Shown here: one piece after another, positions 25,701 through 36,717 of the stretch
How positions within the stretch are numbered: position 1 is the first letter of the stretch
Layout of the letters: each line of letters begins with the position of its first letter
Assembly (NCBI RefSeq): GCF_005239225.2
Contig: NC_133299.1
Span: forward strand, 8,250,967-8,314,966
Length of the DNA stretch: 64,000 nt
Reading direction: 5' to 3'
From: Populus alba
Taxonomy: Eukaryota > Streptophyta > Magnoliopsida > Malpighiales > Salicaceae
Notes under the pieces: generated by a model
Database searches by the model: none
What the model saw: only the letters and a program-made list of their open reading frames with translations
Told to the model about the DNA's origin: nothing
Position numbers and translations under genes: made by a program

Positions 25701-28700
25701 GTTGACAGGTTTAGTTGAATTGTAAGTTTCAAGCTGCTTATCTTTTGGCTGGATGATGGATTAAATTTCAAGGTATACTGCTGTAATAGCCCCCACATGA
25801 TCATATCCACTTGTCTTGTGTGCAGATGGCTCAATGGAAATTCATTAACCGGTCCAATTCCTGATTTTAGTGTATGCACAGACTTGAAGATCATGTAATG
25901 CTGGATGGATTTTCTTGATCATTGTGTTTAATCTTTGTTTTTATTAAAATGTTAACCTAACAAGATGATCCATATCTGACAGTCATCTTGAGAACAATCA
26001 GTTGACGGGTGAGCTGCCATCCTCCTTGCTGAACCTACCAAATTTGAGGGAACTGTAAGTTATTAGAACTTGGATACCATTTTAAACCAAAGTTTAAGCT
26101 GTTAGGTGAGGTTCTATGTTATGATTTATATAATTTTTTAACACATCCCCTTAAGTGAAAGCCTTTCGGACTTGAAACTTGCACAAACTCACGTTGTTTT
26201 GTGCTTAATTTTTTTTTATTAATTAGAATGAGGTTCCGAGATTCAAACTTGTGGTCATTTGGTCAATAAGACTGATACCATGTCAAATAATCATTTTAAT
26301 CCAAAGTTTAAACTATTAAATGAGGCCTCAAGATATGATTTATACTATTCTCTAACAAATCTCTCATGGGAGTTTAATAATTAATATATATTTCTGCTGT
26401 GATTGATGAATGATGATTGGAAGCAATGTCACAGCTTTATATGGATATATTTTTTTGGTAAAATTGCAAGGAAATAGAAAATTACTTGTCTAAGTAAATA
26501 ATTCATTTCACTGTACTTTATTCTGTTTTTTCCTTTAGTAAAATAATTTATATGCCTAACACTTGGGATAATTGTAGGTATGTGCAAAATAATATGTTAT
26601 CCGGAACAATACCATCGGGTCTCGGTAGAAAGGTGGTTTTGAAGTGAGTCTCTCTTTCTCTTCTCACACCCACATGTGCGTTCACGGGCACATCCAGACC
26701 CCACTTTGCAATAGTTTATTAATTAGCTGAATTTTGCATATTATTGATCATGGGCAAAGAATTCTTTATTTAGACTACAATGTTTTATTGTATTTTTTCC
26801 AACCATAATGAGAAGCTATTCAACTACTTCTAGACATAATAAGTACATAGCCATAGTCAATTGAAGTAACTATTAACAACTGCATGTGGTTTAGTGTGTT
26901 GATCTTTTTAATTGAGGATTTCTAATTTGTTCGTTATATGTGTCAGTAGATCTTTCAATACTTCAGTGTCCCATATTCTTTTATCCTTTGTAGTTTTCCC
27001 TAAAAACCTGTTGCTCACATCTGTGCATAATCCCAAAAGGACTAGTCAGAAGTAGGAATTGATTTAGAGGCTCCATGAAATAAGGCATGTGATAGACAAC
27101 CTCGTACAATAAGGCTTACTTTCACCCTGTCATAGTACCATAATCTTCCCACTCAAATCTCTTTTCACTATGGCTCAATGAACTGGGGTTTTGGTGCTTC
27201 AATCCCCCACAGGACCTCCACATTTATAATGATCCAGGGACATGCTAGTCCAATAACATTTAACCCCAACAGTCCTAGTCTGAAGTTTCTTTGATACACC
27301 CCTTTCCACCTGGTTACTTCACGTCAAGGGAGATTTTATACGTCTCCTGTATAAAATCACATTTTTGGGTGTTTGAATCAAATATATTCAACTCTGTTTT
27401 CTTGGTATAATCACAGCTACTCTGGCAACATAAATCTTCATGAAGGAGCCAGAAGAGGGAGGCACATGGGTATTATTATTGGTTCGTCAGTTGGAGCTGC
27501 TGTTCTTCTGATAACTACATTAGTGTCTTGCTTGTTCATGCAAAAAGGAAAGAAAAGACACCCTGACCAAGGTATGGCTATAAAACAATTTTGAAGTTTT
27601 TGTCTAGCCTGCCAGACTTCTCAGATGGTAAAACATACGGAACTTGTCTTTTTTAGAACAACTTCGGGATTCCCTGCCTGTGCAAAGGGTAGTTTCTACC
27701 TTGAGTAATGCTCCTGGAGAAGCTGCTCACTATTTCACATCCTTTGAGATTGAAGATGCTACAAAAAAATTTGAGAAGAAAATAGGCTCTGGAGGTTTTG
27801 GAGTTGTGTACTATGGAAAAATGAAAGATGGAAGGGAAATTGCAGTGAAAGTTCTAGCTAGCAATTCCTACCAGGGAAAGCGAGAGTTTTCAAATGAGGT
27901 AAATTTCCACCTTATTGAACTTTATTCAATAACTAAATTGCTATTGTAAATGAGGATACTTAAATTCATATTCTTTGAATGCTAGATCGTGTTTGTTATC
28001 GCCCAACTAAATTGCTGCTGGAAGATTCATGTGATTTTACTGTATTATAGTCCTATGCTGGTTGGAATTGTTTAACCACTGAATGTACAGAGGATTCTTG
28101 TTTCTAACTAGATGCCATTGGTCCTGAGCCTTGTTAGAAAATGCATTAAGTACTTCTTATAAAAGAATTACGTTGTCATTTTGGCTTCCAAACATTCTCG
28201 TGCAAATCATGTTTAGAGCCCCCAGCCCCATTGAATCTGTAAGATGCAGAATTTATATTTTTTTTTGTAAATTAAGTTCCTACTGGCAGTGCTATGGATG
28301 TTATCTAAATTTCGACAAGATTGACTTAGCCTATTATAAATCAAATTACCTTGATCTGCCTTGGAAAAAATTCAGTAAGATAGATGAGGATTCATGAACT
28401 TGTAGAACCTGCAACAGTTGAGCTCCTTAATCCTTTAATGATAGTTTCCATTGGGTTTTAGACAAAGGAAAATTAACAAGTCCCTAAATTTCCTAGGATT
28501 GTAACTACCTTGTTAATAAATGGATAAAATCCTTTATATTATTTAACTGATTTTATAAACTGTTTAAGAATTGAAGCTGATATGGAAACATGCATATGTT
28601 TTTTGAACGTCATGCACATATTCGTAAAATGAATATTGTTCTCTGGGAATTTAGTGAGTTTGAGAATCATGCTGTATTGGGTAGTATAATTTCAGTTGGA

Positions 28701-30840
28701 GCTGAAACTGTGAAGATTTGTTCTTGCATTTGCACAGGTGAGTCTTCTTTCAAGGATACATCACAGAAACCTGGTACAGTTTCTTGGATTTTGTCAAGAA
28801 GTTGGGAAGAGTATGCTTGTTTATGAGTTCATGCACAATGGAACACTTAAGGAACATCTTTATGGTAATTTCAAGTGTTTTTGAATTGGACCAATTTAAA
28901 TTTTGACACTCACTATTTTTTTTGACACTTTGGCAGGTCCGTTAAAACAAGGAAGAAGTATTAGTTGGATCAAGCGCCTTGAGATAGCTGAAGATGCTGC
29001 AAAAGGTTTATGATAAGCCATTTTTTCCTTTTTTCTGTTTCTAACATATTATCTATCCTTCACTATGGTGAAGCCTATAACTTAAATAAGAGTTGCAGTT
29101 GAAGAGTTGTAATGATTGTGTTTTCGTACTTGTTCAGGGATTGAATATCTTCATACAGGCTGTGTTCCAGCCATTATACATAGGGATTTAAAAACCAGCA
29201 ATATTCTTCTTGACAAAAACATGAGAGCGAAGGTTGCGGATTTTGGCCTTTCAAAACTTGCAGTAGATGGAGCTTCACATGTCTCAAGCATAGTTCGAGG
29301 CACCGTAGGGTATTTGGATCCCGAGTAAGGTTCTTTTCTTTAATTTTATGATAGTTCGATTTAAGTAGTATGATCTGGGAGAATTGATTATGTTGGTGCT
29401 GCTGCATTGTTAGATGATTTTAAACTTTAAAATACCATAGTTATTGTGAAGTGAATAACCTTATTAATAATCTGCTAACAACATTTGGGCAGATAAAATG
29501 GTAAGGTTATATTTAAGTTTGAGACATGACAGTTGTATCTAGAACTCTGTTATGCACTCTCTCTTAGCCATAGATGTGTTATTTATTTATTTTTTTGTGG
29601 TTTTTTACTAGCCACATTCTTGTTTCTTAAAGAAAATGATATTTTCAACTGCAGTGAGAGCCTTGAGTCAAGATTGAGTATGAGTTCGGCAAACACTGTC
29701 CACCGACATGGGTGCTTCAACTGTTATCACATTGCATTAATAATTTTTGCTCTGTTACGCAGGTATTACATCTCGCAACAGTTAACAAACAAGAGCGATG
29801 TTTATAGTTTTGGTGTCATTCTCCTGGAGCTGATGACTGGTCAAGAAGCCATATCTAACGAGAGCTTTGGTGTAAATTGTCGCAACATAGTACAATGGGT
29901 AAGCTTGTTGATTGTTCAAGGACTAGTGGCTTGGAGTTTTAACCATGTGTCTTTGGGAACTTCATCATTGATGATCATTACCTGAACAACCAACTCTAAC
30001 CATCTAAATTAAATTTACATTTAGCATTACTTATTCTAAGTTGCTCTCGGCAAAATGCTTTAAGCTGAATAAATATGATTGGTGTTATTATTATAAACAT
30101 GCCTTATGTCTCTATCTTTTCTCTTCAACAAAATTTGTTCAAATTCAAGATCGAAGCTTCAAGCAAAATTTTTCTTAAATCTGTAACTTGTAGAATAAAG
30201 TCATAAGATGATTTCAACCAAAGCAAGGTTGTCGAATAGGCTCAATTTGAATGCTGGGTTACAGCTTTTAAAGGGTCTTTTACTTCAGCAGATTCTTTTT
30301 TCACTTTCAGTTTGATCCTGGAAGAGGTTGAGATCATTCATTTGAATGCTGAGTTGAACATATTTGGAAATGTTCCTTATTTCCTGCTTTAGACATTTGG
30401 CTTGGTGGTTGTCACAAAAAAGTTTGCTACATTTCCTTGAGAGCTTCATTCTTTTCATTTCTGGAAATTTCTATTGCTGTTGATGAACTTGAATAATTGT
30501 ATGACAGGCAAAATTACACATTGAGAGTGGGGATATCCAAGGAATCATTGATCCCTCACTATGTGATGAATTCGACATCCAGTCAATGTGGAAGATAGCA
30601 GAGAAAGCTTTGACGTGCGTCCAGCCTCATGGTCACATGAGGCCATCTATTTCAGAAGTTCTCAAGGAGATCCAAGATGCTATCTTAATTGAAAGGGAGG
30701 TGACAGCAGCAAGAGGTGTCTCTGATGAAATGTCCAGAAATTCTGTTCAGTCTTCATTCAACCTGGGTTCTCTGGATTTGGGTGGAACTGAGAATTGCCT
30801 GGCGCTTGATGAGTCCATTGCGCGGCCAACCGCCAGATAA
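22767..30840 (+). CDS. malectin-like/LRR receptor kinase (At2g37050-like)
   Basis: Plasma-membrane receptor-like Ser/Thr kinase of the LRR-I class. Fifteen exons: 22767-22833, 23831-24362, 24650-25155, 25374-25506, 25650-25721, 25826-25894, 25983-26054, 26578-26643, 27417-27571, 27657-27898, 28738-28864, 28937-29005, 29138-29324, 29763-29898 and 30508-30840. They total 2766 nt, 921 aa, close to At2g37050. In order: signal peptide (about 1-21, '[16 protein letters not shown]'), malectin-like domain (about 25-365), a 'GGDPC.P' motif, three to four LRRs on exons 5-8 of 66-72 nt each (about 413-506), a transmembrane helix (about 524-547), and the kinase (about 595-860) with 'GSGGFG', Lys622 in 'EIAVK', 'HRDLK' (Asp720) and 'DFG' (Asp738). 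All kinase motifs are intact, so it should be an active RD kinase. Its ligand is unknown. Confidence 0.93.
26072..26375. repeat. dispersed repeat with ~75-bp direct repeats, in receptor kinase intron 7
   Basis: Two related direct repeats (about 26072-26148 and 26275-26375) share 'gataccat', 'aaagtttaa.ct.tta..tgagg', 'atgatttata' and 'taaca.atc'. They enclose a 'cttgaaacttgcacaaac' and 'attcaaacttgtgg' core. Direct terminal repeats around a short non-coding core would fit a miniature LTR (TRIM-like) element. No clear target duplication was found. It sits wholly inside an intron. Confidence 0.4.
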
Positions 30841-31027
30841 TTCTTTTCATGCTCAGCCTTATAATTACATCTTTTTGGTCTAGGATTTATAGTGCTGAAA
30901 TAAAAAATCGAATCGATCCTTTAGGTTTCAAGCAAGAGCAAGAGCAAGAGCTTTGAACATGTAAATTTTGAGCTTGCAAATTATCTACATTCCCATTTTG
31001 TTGTAAATTTACCCTCTTATGGCAATG

Positions 31028-31033
31028 AATAAA
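31028..31033 (+). terminator. receptor kinase polyadenylation signal
   Basis: AATAAA 188 bases after the stop codon of the receptor kinase, before any repeat begins. Confidence 0.45.
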
Positions 31034-31177
31034 TGGATCCTCCCGTTTCTATGCTATAAATCCCATCAATGTCTGGAAAATGAGGCCTCAATTACACGGT
31101 TTAGTTTTTCAACTAGCTGGTGGCCTGCTTGTTGCAGCGAGGATTTTTTTGGCGATGCAGCAACAAATATGATCAAC

Positions 31178-31402
31178 TAATATAAAAAATCGCACTTGAG
31201 GTCTTGGTCCAGCAGTTAAAGAGACTTGTTCCCTTCCTCTGCATCCTTTGTTTAAATCTCATCGTGCACGTCTGTCATCCCCGCGGTGCCTTACATGTTC
31301 ACTGGGTTTGCAGGATGTTCAGTGAGCCGTGGGATTAGTCGTGGTGTGCGCAAGCTGGCCCGAACACCCATGTAAATAAAAGAAAAAATAATATAAAAAA
31401 TC
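31178..31402 (+). mobile_element. tRNA-derived SINE (Au-like) with 14-bp target duplication
   Basis: A roughly 197-bp body (31192-31388) flanked by the identical 14-mer 'taatataaaaaatc' at 31178-31191 and 31389-31402. The head has a box A-like 'tggtccagcagt' (about 31205) and a box B-like 'gtttaaatctc' (about 31250), as expected of a pol III promoter from a tRNA. The tail contains 'ggattagtcgtggtg', 'gcgcaagctggcccg' and 'aacaccc', the conserved 3' motif that I associate with Au-type plant SINEs, followed by an A-rich end. The intact duplication implies a fairly young insertion. It lies about 340 bases after the receptor kinase stop codon. Confidence 0.8.
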
Positions 31403-33779
31403 AATCAAAAATTTTAAAGAAAAGCAATCTTATTTTATTGAATATAAATGAGCAATTCTTTATTTCTTATTTTTTCATATTAGATGCATTATAAAAAAAA
31501 ATTTACGCTGGAAAAAATTAAACATTAACCAAATGTTATAGTTTTTTTTTTTTTTTTTAAGTTAACAAAAGTAATTTCTCAAGCTCAAATCCAAAGTAAT
31601 GTACTGTGCAAGGATAAGATTAAAAAAAAAAAATTGGTGATAAAAAAAAAAGAGGCTTAAAGGCATGAAGAAACAAATACAAACCACTGTTATAGTGAAC
31701 AACGGTCCATTTGTGTGCTAGTGAACGGTGAATTTAGTAGTGAATTTGTTTTTTTTTATTATTATTATTATTAATATAGATGTTGATACTAGCTTTGCAT
31801 GTGACTTGACTATTCTTATAAATCTTAATATTAACAATTATATAAAACTTTTAATAATTATTATATTAACAACTATAAAATTTAATTTCAAAATCACTCA
31901 AAGTATTACCAGTAAATATTATATGGTTAGAATTACGTTTTTTGTAATGTAATGAAGTGGGGGTGTAAATTTTTATCATATCTGTCCTTTAGCACTGGCA
32001 TTATTGTCCTAATGTAGCATTCATGTGAGCTGACAGTGGGGATGCTGAGTGACAGAGACAGAGAATGGTGGCTGCTTTGGATGTTGCGACGGTGGCCGAG
32101 TAGTCTTCTAGTCTATGCCTTGGTGTCTAGGTGGACCCTCCATCCTTGCACGCTAAGATTAAGCAAAAATCATGTGGTTTGTCAGCATGGATCTTGTTGG
32201 GCAACCCATCCGTGATCGATTTGTTCTTCCTTTACTAGACATCAGAGCCCCATTGCTTCTTTCAAACCTCAGGCCGCCTGATTTGGTCCGATCATGGTGG
32301 CTCCTCCCTGCTTATATTGGGTCCCGAATCGGGCCACTGGGTCAGTGGTCAAAGCTGTCTTGCCATGGCAGAAGGACAAAACAATTACTTTTGAGATGTC
32401 ACTTTTCTATTATGCTGTTCATTTACCTGAAATGGACCCTATTAATTAAGGGATTCCCGATCTATCTTTCTCCATGGTCGAGCCTTGATTGATACCTTTT
32501 CTATTTGATGTCTCTTTATAATTATTCTCTAGATTTATAAAAAGATTACCGACACTGTTACTTAATGATGCAAGAGTGTTTTTATTGGACTTGGACTTAT
32601 TGTATCTTGAAAAACATTGTATCTAAAAGGCAACAATATATACAAATTAAAAAATTATATAACAAAATTATCAAATACATAGAAATATAATATATTATAA
32701 AATACTAACAAATATCTTATGTGTTTTCAATTTCATTACACAATTATAGATTGCATGACTATTTCAATTCTCAAATAAGGACAATTATTTGTATATATTG
32801 GTTGGAGGACCTTGGACAATTTTCATTCATTGTTTAATAATTCGATCATATGATTACTCTTTTAAGAAGGCTTCTAAAAATATAATCAAAGAGCTATTAC
32901 TTGAGTTTGTTCCCTTGATCTCCCATTAAAATGGAATCATCCTCGATCTTGCAAACTATAGGTAATAGTATTGGAACCACTATTAAAATTAAATACAACA
33001 TACAGATAAATCTAAAATATTTTATGGAGAGAATATGTTGGAATTAATGTTGTTTAGAATTATTTTTGGGACTTGATTCGTAGAGATTTGATTGAAGATT
33101 TGGGCTGAAATTCTAGGGTTGAGGAGCTAAAATTAAAAGATTGGAATCTAGATTTAAATGTTAGGATTGTAACTGGATAATCTAAGTTTAATTGTTAGGA
33201 TTTGGGGTTTTATTGATTTGGATTAAATTGGATAAATTGAGAACATGAATTAGATGGGCTGAATTGAACTAATTTAATTCAATTAGACTTCATTGGTAAT
33301 CATTAGACTGAATTGATTGACATGAAGTTATATAAATAATCAATTGATCCCTTGGATATTTCTTCATTTTCATTATAGTTTTTGGCTTTGCATTTTTTCA
33401 ATTGCCCTAAATCATCTTTCTTTTTAATTGTGTTTCTAATTGAATCAATTTAGACTTTCAGATTTAACCACTTATTGTAGATTCATTCTTAATTCCTAAA
33501 ATTATACAATTTTAACCAATTTAACTCTTGACTTTGATATTCTTTTTCAACTAAGCTCTCCATTGATATTTAACTTGGCTATTTATTTGGAAATTATCCT
33601 TGGACTTCAAAATTCTTTTAGTCTTTGCTAAATTAAATCAAATTAACCTCATTTCTCAATTTCCTCCTTAATTTAACCCTCAATTGTGAACAAAAAGAAT
33701 TTTCAAACTTTATTTTTTGCTATGATGCTTAATTATTGGCTCAATTTCAACCCTAGCTATTTTTTTTTTATTTTCATGA
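31403..33779. other. intergenic DNA
   Basis: Contains A/T runs and an open frame at 32172-32492 (106 codons) in a locally GC-richer block (about 32000-32480) that matches no family I recognise. It has no splice partners and could be a decayed element. Confidence 0.4.
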
Positions 33780-33780
33780 T

Positions 33781-33831
33781 TTATTATTATTATTATTATT
33801 ATTGGTGGTGGTGGTGGTGGTGGTGGTGGTA
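33781..33831. repeat. compound (TTA)n(TGG)n microsatellite
   Basis: About 7 TTA units pass directly into about 9 TGG units. The minus-strand open frame across it (33799-33987) gains a poly-His stretch only from this repeat. Confidence 0.9.
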
Positions 33832-35836
33832 TTTTAACACATAAAAACTAAATAAAAATGATAAATTAACTAAAAATATTGAAAAATATACTTTTGGGAT
33901 TTTGCTAATTTTCTTAAAATATATATGAAAATACAAATGAAAAATCGAGTTATGACATAGTCTATTAAAACCCTTTAAAAATTGCATTATAAAACCATCT
34001 TATGTTTAGCATCAACCTCCAATATAATAATAGGTTTAATTGGAGATAAATTGCAATGAAGTTTGTTGGAAATTTGAAGATTTAAAAGTTGAAAACTACC
34101 TAAGTACACAAAAATATAAAAAGCTCGTTGGTTTACTTTTTTTTTTTTTTTTTTTTAACTTATAAGGTATGAACCCTTACAATATCATCAAGAACATTAA
34201 TTGAAGTATAATGTACACACTTTAGCATTGTTATAATTTTGTTTAACATAATTTTCTGCTTGACTCAATAGATTTTAGCTTTCTTCCCCTATTTTTATCA
34301 TGAATAATCATCATTCTTCTATGTTTGACATGTAAATGTTTATTTTTGGATTAAACGGGTTTATTTTAGATTGTGAAGTTTGTAGTGGTTTCTTAAACTC
34401 TAACCAAATCATAAGCTTGTTTCAGTTATTTGAGGTGAAACATGATGATTGAACCATGATAACATCTTGAAGGCTGACAACAAACATATAAGAGGCTTGT
34501 TTTTCATTTAATTTTGCTTGGTTCAGCATCACATCAAAGTTTTTAATATATAACTTTAAATTGGCAATTTGTTATACATTCTTAATAACTGCTAAAGGTT
34601 CCACCCACCACTAAATCTATTATATAGACCACTAAATCTATTACATAGAGCTAGGATATGCTCTTTCTATGTAAGAACAACATCTTTGAAAGATTTAACT
34701 TAAGTTTAATGCTAGCGTAAAACATCTAAATGAAGAAAAAAAGAAACATATTTTACCTTTTTTTGGCCAAATCCATGGATTCCATGTCAATGAACTAATT
34801 TGTTTTACAAATTCATTTGTTGACATATTCACCACTAATAGAAGAAAAGTCTATCTTAGACCTTCTTGGTTCATTAAAACTACAACATAGAAACTATTAT
34901 GATGGTGATCAAAGAATGACTAATTAAGAGTTAAGACTGATTTTTCAGGTGACATCATTAGAGACAACTTAGAGAAAGAATTAAGTAGAAGGTGGATGAT
35001 GATGTTGAAATAAACCAAAACTACAAAGTAAGCCTTCAAGTTTCAAAAACCATTTAGACTGATTTCCCTGAACCTCTAGTCATTTAAGGTAGCTTTATTG
35101 TATCTTTAATTGCAATGCCTTTAGATTGGATTAAGTGTCTTTGTCCAAGTTTCTTCAAGCCCGTTAATATCTTATGTCTTGGGTAGACACGACCTCATAT
35201 AGAGGTTCATAGGCTTTGATTTTAATTGTTGCAAGTGTAAATTACAAGGTATCAAAGTGGATTGATTCTAGTAAAGAATCAAGAGACTTAGAGAGATTTA
35301 GATTCAATTATTTTCACATCTCACATTTATAATTTTTTTTTTATTGTGAATTATATAATTTCTTCTTTGGATTTATAATATTTTATTTTTTATACTACTA
35401 CTTATAGCCAATTTTCACATATAACTTCTTTTTCATATTTGTTTCATGCTATAATTATAAGTTTTCTTACCAAAAAATTATTATAACTTTCTTAATAAGT
35501 ACAAGACATAAATGCTCGTCTCTACTAAAAAAGAATATAAATACTTAAATAAAAGTGAAGTTTATAAATAAATACTCATAAACAGATGTGTTATTGGAAA
35601 TCACAATTTTTAAACTTGCATTAGGTTTTTGCATTTAAAATCACAAAAAAAAGAGGTTTTATTTGTGCACTTTTTGTTACAAGTTTTAATGGTGGGGGTA
35701 ATTGAGTTGGTTTGATGGATAAGATATGTAATTGGAAATATCCTTTGTTAAGAGATCTAAGTTGAGAATGATGTAATAGTTGAGGGACGAATATGATCTT
35801 TCTCATGTTAGGAAGACCTAGTTCATGCTGGGCATA
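33832..35836. other. intergenic DNA
   Basis: AT-rich, with no supported gene. 'aaggtatcaaagtgg' at about 35246 looks faintly like a copia primer-binding site but has no LTR partner. Confidence 0.4.
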
Positions 35837-36120
35837 GTTTTAAAATCCATCCGGCCCGGTGTTGATATGGGAGTCGATTGATCTGGGGCTGGAACTAAGC
35901 CGGGTTGAATAAAAAATAGAGAATGACAAAACCCGTGGACTCGGCAAGATCCGATCAAAAAATCTTGTTGTAATCCGTTGACTTTTGTTTTTTTTTTACT
36001 AAAATGATGTCGTTTTGATTTTTTTTAAAAAAAAAATTGAACTCGGTGACTCAGTCAAAATCCGGAACCAGAACTTAAAACCCGGATCTTGAACCGGGCC
36101 GGATCTAAAAACTATGGCTG
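35837..36120 (-). mobile_element. non-autonomous repeat with CCGGG-rich ends
   Basis: A 280-bp element with GC-rich ends ('ccggcccgg', 'gaaccgggccgg') around an AT-rich middle that contains 'atgatgtcgttttga'. The reverse complement aligns along its full length with 54155-54470: shared 'ggttcaagatc', 'aaaagtcaacgg', 'cttgccgagtc' and 'ctctatttttt' in the same order. It is therefore a dispersed family present twice here. It lies about 470 bases before the NF-YB start codon, inside or next to its promoter. Confidence 0.65.
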
Positions 36121-36461
36121 CTGGCCTTTGAGTTCGACACAAGGTGAGTGGATAGAACGACGTCGTTAAGTGAATGGAAGCACAAAATAAACCGAAAGTT
36201 TCTGATACCACGTGGTCTCATAAGATATCAACGAAATCTCGAAACGGAAAGAAATCGCAGAAACGAATAAACTAAAATAAATTAAAATTAAAAACAACCA
36301 GAAAGACAAGAGAGAGAAAGAACAGAAAAACCAACGGTGTTGATAAACCTCATTCTCTCATCTCAGTCGTCTCCTTTCTCCTCGCTTCTCCAGCGTCCGA
36401 TCCAATTATCCCTTCCCATCCGCGCCCTCTTTTTTCTTCTTCTTTTAACAGGTAATAAATT

Positions 36462-36516
36462 AAACACACACACACACACACAAGCACTAACTCTCTCTCT
36501 CTCTCTCTCTCTCTCT
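36462..36516 (+). repeat. (CA)n and (CT)n tracts in the NF-YB 5' leader
   Basis: A CA repeat (about 36463-36482) and a CT repeat (about 36491-36516) sit 70-125 bases before the NF-YB start, so are probably in the 5' UTR. A possible intron boundary 'acag|gtaata' lies at about 36450. Confidence 0.7.
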
Positions 36517-36555
36517 AAATTCTCTTCCTCTGATTGCTGTTTTGATCAATCAATT

Positions 36556-36717
36556 ATGATTATTGTTGGTGAGTTAGGGTTTTCGATATGGCGGCAGAGG
36601 CACCGGCGAGTCCAGGGGGAGGAAGCCATGAGAGCGGAGACCAAAGTCCTCGCTCTAATTCTAATGTACGTGAACAAGACAGGTTCTTACCGATCGCAAA
36701 TATCAGTAGGATTATGA
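36556..36717 (+). promoter_or_regulatory. upstream ORF overlapping the NF-YB start
   Basis: An ATG 32 bases before the NF-YB start opens a 53-codon frame that runs out of frame through the main start codon and ends with TGA at 36715-36717. If the transcript includes 36556, ribosomes starting there would bypass the NF-YB ATG, so translation would depend on leaky scanning. I cannot see the transcription start, so presence in the mRNA is an inference. Confidence 0.4.

Noticed and set aside
32085..32160. tRNA-like start ('ggtggccgagtagtct')
   Set aside because: Looks like the 5' side of a Ser/Leu tRNA, but I could not build an anticodon arm or a proper T-arm.
32172..32492. 106-codon frame in the intergenic region
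   Set aside because: No domain, no splice continuation and no promoter; chance frame in a GC-richer patch.
33799..33987. Small minus-strand protein with a poly-His end
   Set aside because: The His run is only the translated (TGG)n microsatellite.
35240..35260. Copia primer-binding site ('ggtatcaaagtgg')
   Set aside because: Imperfect match and no LTR before it or Gag after it.
36337..36717. 126-codon plus-strand frame before and across the NF-YB start
   Set aside because: It would start at TTG and contains translated microsatellites. Only the ATG at 36556 within it is worth noting, as an uORF.
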